This document shows, one piece after another, positions 8,209 to 15,119 of a DNA stretch of 17,258 nt (the stretch's first letter is position 1; each line of letters begins with the position of its first letter). The notes beneath the pieces were generated by a model. That model did no database searches. It had not been told where the DNA came from and saw only the letters and a list, made by a program, of their open reading frames with translations. Where the stretch lies: the NCBI GenBank assembly GCA_964654695.1, contig CAZZKJ010000052.1, forward strand, positions 1-17,258, written 5' to 3'. The position numbers and the translations under genes were made by a program. The stretch comes from CAZZKJ01 sp964654695 (lineage in GTDB: Bacteria; Krumholzibacteriota; Krumholzibacteriia; WVZY01).

Positions 8209-11019
8209 TTATTCGATATAGAGTACAGAATTATGCCCCCCGTATCCATCAGATTCTTGATACGGGCATCTTGGATCCAAGACATATTGCTGGTTGTTTA
8301 TCAAAAAACGATATGCGTGCCTGCCGGGAGAGAGGTGGAGGGTTATTTCCCAACGGCCCGTAGAGATCTTGTGCATTGAAGAATTCTCGGCCGACCAGCC
8401 GTTGAAACTGCCGATAACTGCGACGGAATATGCGTCGGGATTTATGTAGGAAAGGGTAACAAGTTTTTGAGCTGTGCGGCGATTCTCAAAACCATCCTTT
8501 GATCTCTTATGGAATTCCTCGTATCCCTCGACCAGTTCCCACAAGTTATTGTTGAATTCATCGGATGTGAGATCTTCATCGTCGCCGAGCTTGAAAAATA
8601 TCCGTTGCGGACCTGATCCCGCTGATTTGATGAGCACCTGGTTCAATCCTCCGGCCAGGTGAATAAGTGCTTTCGATTCTTTATTGATGTCGCCGCGCTC
8701 GATGAATATGGTCTCAATATTGTTTATAAATAATTTTGCGGGAACCGAGCTTGACAGGTAGACGGGACAATCTTTTGGAGCCGCACTTTTTATTACGGTA
8801 TGCAGATAACCCGTTCCTCCCATCGGCATTATTCGGTCGAGAATAATTTCTCCGCCGGATCCATAAGCGTATGCGGGAAGATCGTTCCAAGTAATAAATT
8901 TTCCGCCGGCCTTGAACCTGTCTAAAAGATTTAGCCGTTTTTCAGGACCGAAAGATGCGGATATGGAAATGGGTTTCTTTTCGAATGGTCCCGAGAAAAT
9001 CCACTGATAGTGTTTGAAGAAAGTTCCCCTGACCATTCCCATATCCTTGCCGTTGGCGAGCACCTTTATGAGAAACGGAAATGAACCCGGTCTGCAGGGA
9101 GAGGGTTTATCAACATTCAAAACTACAGATGCGGAATCTTCGTTCTCAGCCATATAATGCTGCATGCTATTACTTTCGCGGATTCTCAATCCGGAGGGGC
9201 TATAATAGCTGACGTTAACCTTTATACCGTAGCGGGCATTTTTATTGAGTATTATTTCGACAGGAAGAGTGGCCCCCTCGAGAATCTTTCCTCCGGGATA
9301 ATTGAGCGTGAAGTTAAGAGGCTTATCTATATTAATTCCTTTTCGAATATTGCGCGTTATCTTGCGGCCGTTTTGATCTATTATCCCCAACGACATATCC
9401 AACACTTTGAGACCTGATGTCTTGTCAGGATTAAGAGGAAGCCTTTCGATGAAAGTCATTACGGTGTCTCCCGGATAGATAGAAACCGGTTCTTTGGAAT
9501 TAAATAAAATTCGCCGGTATGGATTGCAGACCAGTTCGATCGATTTGATTTTAGCCGGCCGGGATGAAGCGGTTACCTCTATTTTGAGCATGAGCTGTTC
9601 GCGCGGAATTCTCCGCTCATTCATGAGCACGCATGATATCTCAAGCCCGTTGCGGGCAAGTTCTCGGCTGCTCATAATATTTTCAGCCCGTTTGAGGATC
9701 GATATTACGTCGGGCAAAAGCGATCGCACGGCTGCCCTGACATCAAACCCAAGAATAGTCTTATCGTCCCATATCGAACGGAACCCACCCTGGTTGAGCT
9801 GCTCCCTTATTCTTGAAACTGCGAAGTAAATACTTCTTATGTTCGAAACTGCTTGCTCGTCTATCGCTGCCGCGGCCTCCGGGGACTCCCTCCGGTGCGC
9901 GGATTCCGCTCCGGTCTCTATTATCTTTTTGACGAAACCGGCGTTGCGCTCAAGCTCCTTCATATCATGATCGCTCACGGCGTTCTTGCTGCGGATCAGC
10001 GAAACCAGTATATCGAGGGCGTTGAACTCGGGAACAAAGCTGTGGTAACCGGAGTTCTCAAGCAGTTCGAAAACCAGGTCTTCGTAAGGGGTGCGCGCGG
10101 CTGCATTCGCCTCTTTGTAACTTTTAGCGATTGCGGCTGCTGCCGATGCCCTGAGCCGCTCTTCCTCTCGACAGAAACCGTTTATATGCAAAATTTCGAG
10201 CAGCAGCACGACTTTCAGTATATTTTGGGGCAATATCGATTCTATCCGCCCATCCCCGGCCATGTTAATCACGTAATAGGGAGATTCAGGCTTCATGTAT
10301 TGAGGTTTCAAAAGGTAATGCCGGATGGCTGTTTGCGCGATATTTTCTCCAAGCGCATCGGGAAACAAAGCAGGCAGAAGGGATGTTGCGTAGTACAGAT
10401 GTTCAAATCCCTTGCGGGAATTATTGTATGGATAGAAATACTTGGATTCAATTTCCAGGGTCTCATCAACGATGCGTTCTACTATCAATTTTGATTGCTC
10501 ATGCCAAAACAGCGCTTCAACCGGCAGGCCGATGTCAACGCATGTCTGGGACAGGTTGAGAATATCCAGGGCCAGCATGGAATTAAAGCCTGGATCTTCA
10601 AGCGTACCGGCGGGTCCTTCAGTATGAGCGTCGCTCTCAACGAGGAAATCTCCGTCCTTGTCATTTTCTATCAGCATGTATTTAAAATACTTGGATAGAG
10701 AAGCATGGGCGGCCGACGAAAAAGATTTATCATTATCATTTTTTGCGACGATGCGAGAGAACGACCCGGCAAGGGGAAAAGAGCGCAGGATGTCATCGGC
10801 GTCGCGGTAATTATAATTCCCGCGCGGAGATTGTGCTCGAAATAGATTCGACAGCGCTCTTTTTACTCCCGCCGCCACGCTACCGTTGGCCGTTGTCCGG
10901 ACCGGCGCCGGGGGAGAATCCCAGCCGGCGCGCGCAGAGGGCAGGAATAGAAACACGAGCAGCACGGCCGGGGCCGGGCTCATTATAAAGACCTTGAATC
11001 TCCTGATTTTGGTTAACAT
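8209..11019 (-). CDS. Exported multidomain carbohydrate-active protein with C-terminal CBM48 (glycogen-binding-like) domain
   Basis: A 936-residue exported protein of uncertain activity. I chose the ATG at 11019 because it gives a normal signal peptide: MLTKIRRFK, a hydrophobic run, then a PSARA-G cleavage site. A TTG at 11052 is in frame but lacks a ribosome binding site. Residues about 30-400 look helical, with stretches such as ENDKDGDFLVESDAH and KGFEHLYYATSLLPALF. These recall the (alpha/alpha)6 glycosidases of the GH63/MGH1-like type, but I cannot assign catalytic acids, so the region may be non-catalytic. The middle contains beta-sandwich-like segments, including a jelly-roll-like part with PAKLFINN and GGLNQVLIKSAG. 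The last 80 or so residues (VAVIGSFNGWS...GRHAYRFLINN...DPRCPY) are a clear CBM48/AMPK-beta type domain, which normally binds alpha-glucans. Its pairing with a flippase gene suggests a role in cell-surface or extracellular polysaccharide handling (inference). Confidence 0.7.
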   Translation of the reverse strand: MLTKIRRFKVFIMSPAPAVLLVFLFLPSARAGWDSPPAPVRTTANGSVAAGVKRALSNLFRAQSPRGNYNYRDADDILRSFPLAGSFSRIVAKNDNDKSFSSAAHASLSKYFKYMLIENDKDGDFLVESDAHTEGPAGTLEDPGFNSMLALDILNLSQTCVDIGLPVEALFWHEQSKLIVERIVDETLEIESKYFYPYNNSRKGFEHLYYATSLLPALFPDALGENIAQTAIRHYLLKPQYMKPESPYYVINMAGDGRIESILPQNILKVVLLLEILHINGFCREEERLRASAAAAIAKSYKEANAAARTPYEDLVFELLENSGYHSFVPEFNALDILVSLIRSKNAVSDHDMKELERNAGFVKKIIETGAESAHRRESPEAAAAIDEQAVSNIRSIYFAVSRIREQLNQGGFRSIWDDKTILGFDVRAAVRSLLPDVISILKRAENIMSSRELARNGLEISCVLMNERRIPREQLMLKIEVTASSRPAKIKSIELVCNPYRRILFNSKEPVSIYPGDTVMTFIERLPLNPDKTSGLKVLDMSLGIIDQNGRKITRNIRKGINIDKPLNFTLNYPGGKILEGATLPVEIILNKNARYGIKVNVSYYSPSGLRIRESNSMQHYMAENEDSASVVLNVDKPSPCRPGSFPFLIKVLANGKDMGMVRGTFFKHYQWIFSGPFEKKPISISASFGPEKRLNLLDRFKAGGKFITWNDLPAYAYGSGGEIILDRIMPMGGTGYLHTVIKSAAPKDCPVYLSSSVPAKLFINNIETIFIERGDINKESKALIHLAGGLNQVLIKSAGSGPQRIFFKLGDDEDLTSDEFNNNLWELVEGYEEFHKRSKDGFENRRTAQKLVTLSYINPDAYSVAVIGSFNGWSAENSSMHKISTGRWEITLHLSPGRHAYRFLINNQQYVLDPRCPYQESDGYGGHNSVLYIE

Positions 11020-11229
11020 GCCTGTATTTTCATCTTTTCCCGAAAACTCCAAGGAGTGTGGGGAGAAGGGTTTCGATAGAACAAAGGTGCTGGATAAAAC
11101 CGCTGCAAAAATGGGTCCGTTTGTTGATCGGCAGGGATTTTTTTATTGACTGAAGGGTGCTCATTCATCTACCATTCGCGAAGCAACTTATTGAGTTTTA
11201 AGTGGTTAAAAAAGAAAGGGAATAGGCTA
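11020..11229. promoter_or_regulatory. Divergent intergenic region with a candidate promoter for the CoA-catabolism cluster
   Basis: This 210-base gap separates the divergent CBM48-protein gene and the thiolase gene, so promoters in both directions are expected here. For the rightward genes, TTGACT at 11146-11151 and TACCAT at 11170-11175 are 18 bases apart. They match the sigma-70 consensus at five of six and four of six positions. I found no convincing leftward promoter and no clear palindromic operator. The thiolase frame stays open upstream to 11146, but that extension has no ribosome binding site and codes nothing thiolase-like, so I treat it as untranslated leader. Confidence 0.35.
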
Positions 11230-12414
11230 ATGAGCGACAGGGTCGCAGTTGTAGAAGCAAAAAGAACTCCCATCGGCCGTTTTCTAGGCTCTTTCAGCAA
11301 TTTTTCAGCGGTCGAACTGGGAACAGCAAGTGTACGCTCCGTCTTGGATTCGGGCGGAGTCAATCCAGATGAAGTCGACGAGCTTATTTATGGAAATGCC
11401 CGCCAGGCGGGCAGCGGACCCAATCCTGCACGCCAGGTGGCTTTTCATTCGGGGATCCCACAGGGTGTTCCCAGCTATACAGTGAATAAAGCCTGCGGCA
11501 GCGGAATGAAAGCGATCGCTTTGGGCTTCGATGCAATCAAGCTGCAGAGGGCCGCATGCGTTGTTGCAGGCGGTACCGAGAACATGACGAAGGTTCCGTT
11601 CATTCTCGATAACGCCAGATTGGGATACAGGCTCGGTCATGCGAAACTGCTGGATGGAATGTATAAGGACGGGCTTTTCTGTCCCATGTCCGAAATGGTC
11701 ATGGGCCAGACAGTCGAGCTTCTGGCGGAGGATTACAATATTACCAGGGAAGAGCAGGATGAATGGGCCCTTCTCAGCCAGAACCGGGTAGAGGCGGCGG
11801 ACCGCGATGGGATATGGATGCAAGAGATGATTGCGGTTACGGCGGCCGATAAAAGGGGAAAACCGGTTGAAGTGATCGCCGATGAACATCCCCGCAAAGG
11901 TATAAAACTGGAATCGCTGGCAAAACTTCCTGCCGTTTTCAAAAAGGATGGAACTATCACGGCCGGCAACGCATCGGGCATAACGGACGGCGCCGCGACC
12001 GTGGTCCTGATGAGCGAGTCCAAGGCGAGAGAAGCCGGTAAAATGCCGTTAGCTTTCATCAAAGATTATATATCGGTTGGTGTGCATCCGAAGAGAATGG
12101 GCATCGGTCCTGTCCCCGCAGTTAAAACGATTTTAGAGAGGAACAAGCTCGATATCGGTGATATCGACTTAATGGAACTCAATGAGGCGTTCGCCGCTCA
12201 GGTTTTAGCCTGCAAACGCGAACTTAAGTTAGACGACTCTAAAGTCAATGTCCGCGGCGGGGCTATCAGTCTCGGGCACCCTATCGGGGCTACGGGAACT
12301 CGAATCGTAGTGACATTGCTTCACGAGATGAAGCGGCGCGAAGCAAGCCTCGGTATTGCCACCTTGTGCATCAGCGGTGGGTTGGGTATGGCGCTTCTTG
12401 TTGAGAGGAACTGA
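11230..12414 (+). CDS. Acetyl-CoA acetyltransferase / 3-oxoacyl-CoA thiolase
   Basis: Type II thiolase of 394 residues, the normal length. It cleaves a 3-oxoacyl-CoA with CoA to acetyl-CoA and a shortened acyl-CoA, or runs in reverse. The catalytic residues line up with the well-studied biosynthetic thiolase: nucleophile Cys89 in NKACGSGMKA, His350 in SLGHPIGATG and Cys380 in TLCISGGLG. The last motif has Ser where the common form is C-x-G-G-G. The NEAFA motif is present. The ATG at 11230 was chosen because AAGAAAGGG lies about ten bases upstream and the protein then begins in the family-typical way (SDRVAVVEAKRTPIGRF). As first gene of the cluster, its likely substrates are 3-oxopimelyl-CoA (to glutaryl-CoA and acetyl-CoA) and acetoacetyl-CoA. 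Chain-length preference cannot be read from the sequence. Confidence 0.95.
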   Translation: MSDRVAVVEAKRTPIGRFLGSFSNFSAVELGTASVRSVLDSGGVNPDEVDELIYGNARQAGSGPNPARQVAFHSGIPQGVPSYTVNKACGSGMKAIALGFDAIKLQRAACVVAGGTENMTKVPFILDNARLGYRLGHAKLLDGMYKDGLFCPMSEMVMGQTVELLAEDYNITREEQDEWALLSQNRVEAADRDGIWMQEMIAVTAADKRGKPVEVIADEHPRKGIKLESLAKLPAVFKKDGTITAGNASGITDGAATVVLMSESKAREAGKMPLAFIKDYISVGVHPKRMGIGPVPAVKTILERNKLDIGDIDLMELNEAFAAQVLACKRELKLDDSKVNVRGGAISLGHPIGATGTRIVVTLLHEMKRREASLGIATLCISGGLGMALLVERN

Positions 12415-12427
12415 AAAGTTCTTTTTA
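12403..12427 (+). terminator. Candidate weak intrinsic terminator overlapping the thiolase stop codon
   Basis: GAACT at 12408-12412 pairs with AGTTC at 12417-12421 around a GAAA tetraloop. A-U and G-U pairs could extend the stem outward, and TTTTTA follows at once (12422-12427). The stop codon TGA (12412-12414) sits in the stem and loop. The core stem is short and GC-poor, so it could only partly separate the thiolase from the downstream genes. Confidence 0.3.
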
Positions 12428-12553
12428 TCCTATTAAAGGTTCGGCTGTAAATCCTATTCCAGAGACTTGAGAGAGGGCTTCTTTGCAGCGGGTTCTCTCT
12501 GAAAAGACGTTGTCTCCTGATCAATGTGGTTGGAGCAACCAAGGAGGAAAACA
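12415..12553 (+). promoter_or_regulatory. 139-base gap with stem-loops; hairpin abutting the ribosome binding site
   Basis: This is the longest gap between complete genes of the cluster; the others are 28-36 bases. AGAGAGGG at 12470-12477 can pair with TTCTCTCT at 12493-12500, with two G-U pairs. A perfect six-base-pair triloop hairpin, TGGTTG-GAG-CAACCA (12527-12541), ends exactly where the strong ribosome binding site AAGGAGG (12541-12547) begins, six bases before the ATG at 12554. It could tune translation of the ring-opening hydrolase. No clear promoter was seen. Confidence 0.3.
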
Positions 12554-13510
12554 ATGGGCAAATTCGAAGCCAGACCGGCTGGGTCATTTGAATTCAAAGA
12601 TATCATTTATGAAAAGAAGGACTGGGTCGCTAAAGTTACAATTAACCGGGCGGATGTTTACAATGCATACAGTACGTTGGCCCTGCAGGAAATGATCGAG
12701 GCTTTCACCGATGCATCTTGGGATGATTCCGTCGCGGTGGTTGTATTGACCGGAGCCGGGAATAAAGCTTTTTGCACCGGCGGTGATGTAAAGGAGTATG
12801 CAGATGAGTACACGAAAAAGCCCCGCGACTACTGGAAATGGATGGGGGTCTACCAGATGGCCCACGATGTTTTTCGAAACATCGGCAAACCGACGATTGC
12901 AAGAATAAACGGAATAGTCGCCGGCGGCGGTAACGAATGGAACCTGGCCTGCGACCTTGCGGTCATGGCCGACCATGCCAAGATAATGCAGGTGGGGACG
13001 CGCGTTGGGAGCGTTGCCGCCGGAGGGGCTACGCAGTGGCTTCCGCTGATGGTCGGAGACCGGCGGGCGAGGGAGATTTTATGGCTGTGCGAACCCATAG
13101 ATGCGGCGAAATGCCTCTCCTGGGGGCTCGTCAACCAGGTTGTTCCTTACTCCGAACTCGATAAGGCCGTGGAGGAAATGTGCAAGAAGCTTATCGAAAA
13201 ATTTCCGGAATGCATGCGCTACACGAAGCAGCAGACGAATTTCTGGAAGGACCTGTCCTGGCATGCGACGATCGGTCATGCCAGGGATTGGCTTTCTATC
13301 CACTATGCGAGCTGGGAACCAAATGAAGGTATGAACGCTTTCGTGGAAAAGAGAAAAGCGGATTACTTGAAACTAAGAAGCCTAGCCGCCGAGGGCAAAT
13401 CCAGCGAGTTCATGTGGGGGCCTTATGCCAAGCAATGTCCTTCTTGCGGTGCAAAGGGGATTCCGTCTGAATTCGAATTTTGCGGAAAATGCGGCAAGGA
13501 AATCGGCTGA
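12554..13510 (+). CDS. oah: BamA/Oah-BadI-type ring-opening acyl-CoA hydrolase with C-terminal zinc ribbon
   Basis: Crotonase-superfamily enzyme, 318 residues. Its best match from memory is 6-oxocyclohex-1-ene-1-carbonyl-CoA hydrolase (BamA/Oah), with BadI (2-ketocyclohexanecarboxyl-CoA hydrolase) as the alternative. Shared features are VYNAYST near 35, KAFCTGGDVKEYADEY (71-86), KPTIARINGIVAGGGNEW (112-129), GTRVGSVAAGG, LPLMVG, LWLCEP and DKAVEEMCKKL. Oxyanion-hole segments are present. Glu128 is kept, but the second hydratase glutamate (the GQPE motif) is replaced by a QVGT segment, as expected for hydrolases rather than plain enoyl-CoA hydratases. The expected reaction is hydration and ring cleavage of 6-oxocyclohexene-carbonyl-CoA to 3-hydroxypimelyl-CoA. 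Oddities: it lacks the long segment that BamA carries between the VVP and LDEAVEEL regions, and it ends in Cys295/Cys298 and Cys310/Cys313, a small zinc ribbon. AAGGAGG six bases upstream fixes the start. The Dch- and Had-type neighbours support the role. Confidence 0.75.
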   Translation: MGKFEARPAGSFEFKDIIYEKKDWVAKVTINRADVYNAYSTLALQEMIEAFTDASWDDSVAVVVLTGAGNKAFCTGGDVKEYADEYTKKPRDYWKWMGVYQMAHDVFRNIGKPTIARINGIVAGGGNEWNLACDLAVMADHAKIMQVGTRVGSVAAGGATQWLPLMVGDRRAREILWLCEPIDAAKCLSWGLVNQVVPYSELDKAVEEMCKKLIEKFPECMRYTKQQTNFWKDLSWHATIGHARDWLSIHYASWEPNEGMNAFVEKRKADYLKLRSLAAEGKSSEFMWGPYAKQCPSCGAKGIPSEFEFCGKCGKEIG

Positions 13511-13544
13511 TCAAGGACCGAGCCGTAGAAGATGGAGAAATATC

Positions 13545-14294
13545 ATGAATGGAGAACAGCTTAAGGACAAGGTTGCCCTCGTTACCGGCGGCAGCCTGGG
13601 AATAGGAGCGGCCATCGCGCGGGCCCTGGGCGCTGCGGGAGCAAAAGTAGCGGTCAATTACCGGCGCCACGGTGATGAAGCCGAAAAAGTGGTTGCAGAC
13701 ATAAATCGCTCTTCTGAGGGAATGGCGGTTAAGGCCGATGTATCCTCGTCCGGGGACGCGGCTGCTATGGTGTCCGGTGTGCAGGAACGTTTTGGCCCGG
13801 TTGAGATACTGGTCAATAACGCCGGGATAAACCGCGACCGGGTTATATGGAAGATGTCCGACGAGGAATGGGACGCTGTTATGGAAACAAACCTCAAGGG
13901 TTATTTCAATTTCATAAGAGCGGTCGCTCCCGCGATGAAGGAAAAGAAGAACGGCAGGATAATCAATATCACGTCCATAAACGGCCTGCGCGGCAAGTTC
14001 GGCCAGTCGAATTATTCGGCTGCAAAAGCCGGAATCGTCGGACTTACAAAAGCGGTTGCCAAAGAACTCGGACGCTATGCTATTACCGTCAATGCGATAG
14101 CTCCGGGTATGATCGAAACGGCAATGATGAAGGATCTGCCGGAGGATATAAAAGAGGCGGCAAGAAAAGAATCCGCCCTTGGACGCCTGGGGCAGCCCGA
14201 GGACGTTGCCGGCCTGGTATGTTATATCGCATCGGAAAGCGCATGTCATATAACCGGTGAAGTGATAAAAGTCGACGGCGGCCAGTATATATAA
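13545..14294 (+). CDS. SDR-family 3-oxoacyl/3-hydroxyacyl-CoA dehydrogenase (FabG/PhaB-like)
   Basis: Classical short-chain dehydrogenase of 249 residues. The cofactor motif is TGGSLGIG (14-21), with NNAG at 91-94. The catalytic tetrad is Asn116, Ser144, Tyr157 and Lys161 (YSAAK). The NYRR segment at 38-41 resembles NADP(H)-using FabG and acetoacetyl-CoA reductases. The ATG at 13545 has GGAG seven bases upstream. A longer frame reaching back into the previous gene was rejected. In this cluster it most likely oxidises 3-hydroxypimelyl-CoA to 3-oxopimelyl-CoA, or a ring alcohol as SDR BadH does in Rhodopseudomonas (inference). Family membership alone would equally allow a fatty-acid or polyhydroxybutyrate role. 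It lies 34 bases after the hydrolase and 28 before the hydratase, so it is part of the same operon. Confidence 0.85.
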   Translation: MNGEQLKDKVALVTGGSLGIGAAIARALGAAGAKVAVNYRRHGDEAEKVVADINRSSEGMAVKADVSSSGDAAAMVSGVQERFGPVEILVNNAGINRDRVIWKMSDEEWDAVMETNLKGYFNFIRAVAPAMKEKKNGRIINITSINGLRGKFGQSNYSAAKAGIVGLTKAVAKELGRYAITVNAIAPGMIETAMMKDLPEDIKEAARKESALGRLGQPEDVAGLVCYIASESACHITGEVIKVDGGQYI

Positions 14295-14322
14295 TCGCCG
14301 CCCGGCCAGGAAGGAGGATGCA

Positions 14323-15087
14323 ATGAGTGGTGAAGACAGTCTCGTTATAAAGAGCGAAGACAAGGGGGTGCTGGTACTGACGCTCAACAATCCTCCGCTC
14401 AATATATTGAACATGAAAATGATGCGGGAGCTCACCGCCTGCCTGCTTGAAAACGAAAATAGAAAGATAATTCTCATAAAAGCCCGCGGAAAGGTGTTCT
14501 GCGCAGGCGCTGATGTCGGCGAGCATATCGGGGATAAAGCGAAGGAAATGATATCCGATTTCCACGCTGTTTTCAGGGCGCTCGGTGCGCACCGCGGACT
14601 GAGCGTGGCCGTGGTTGAGGGGCCGGCCCTCGGCGGTGGGTGCGAGCTTGCCGCTTTCTGTGATGTGGTGCTTGCAGGCGCAAACGCTTCCTTCGGACAG
14701 CCCGAATCGCTTGTCGGGGTATTTCCGCCTGTTGCCGCCGCTCTTTGGCCCCGTCTCATGGGGGAAAGAAAAGCGCTGGAATATATTTTGAGCGGAGAAA
14801 AAATCAGCGCCGACCGGGCCCTTGAACTCGGGTTGGTAAACAGAGTGTTCCTTGCCGAAAACCTCGATGCCGAGGTGGACAAGTTTCTCACCCAATTCAA
14901 GACCAAAAGCCTGATTGTAATAGACCATGTGAAAAGAGCAGTGAAGTTGGGTGGAAAGGGGGCTTTTTTCGATGCCCTGGGAGATATCGAAGAGCTGTAC
15001 CTGGAATCGTTGATGAAAACACACGATGCTGATGAAGGTTTGCGCGCGTTTATGGAGAAGAGAAAACCCGAGTGGCGCGACGAATAG
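14323..15087 (+). CDS. dch: Cyclohexa-1,5-dienecarbonyl-CoA hydratase (Dch/BamR type)
   Basis: Crotonase-family hydratase of 254 residues. It is expected to add water to cyclohexa-1,5-diene-1-carbonyl-CoA, the product of benzoyl-CoA reductase, giving 6-hydroxycyclohex-1-ene-1-carbonyl-CoA. Both hydratase glutamates are present: Glu108 in LGGGCELAA and Glu128 in FGQPES. The N-terminal PPLNILNMKMM, the GVFPPVAA segment and the C-terminal ELYLESLMKTHDADEGLRAF closely resemble the dienoyl-CoA hydratase subfamily as I know it, which separates it from ordinary enoyl-CoA hydratases. The ribosome binding site AAGGAGG at 14311-14317 lies five bases ahead of the ATG. Its position just before the Had-type gene matches the step order. 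The main alternative is a general short-chain enoyl-CoA hydratase, and a subfamily HMM search would decide. Confidence 0.8.
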   Translation: MSGEDSLVIKSEDKGVLVLTLNNPPLNILNMKMMRELTACLLENENRKIILIKARGKVFCAGADVGEHIGDKAKEMISDFHAVFRALGAHRGLSVAVVEGPALGGGCELAAFCDVVLAGANASFGQPESLVGVFPPVAAALWPRLMGERKALEYILSGEKISADRALELGLVNRVFLAENLDAEVDKFLTQFKTKSLIVIDHVKRAVKLGGKGAFFDALGDIEELYLESLMKTHDADEGLRAFMEKRKPEWRDE

Positions 15088-15119
15088 ATTGTTCTTGATT
15101 CGCGAAAAGGAGGACTGGA

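Noticed and set aside
9853..10494. 213-codon plus-strand frame opposite the CBM48-protein gene
   Set aside because: It lies wholly antisense to a long secreted-protein gene, has no ribosome binding site and shows no recognisable motif.
11146..11229. Upstream extension of the thiolase reading frame
   Set aside because: It would add 28 residues with no thiolase similarity and no ribosome binding site. The ATG at 11230 has AAGAAAGGG upstream and gives the normal family start.
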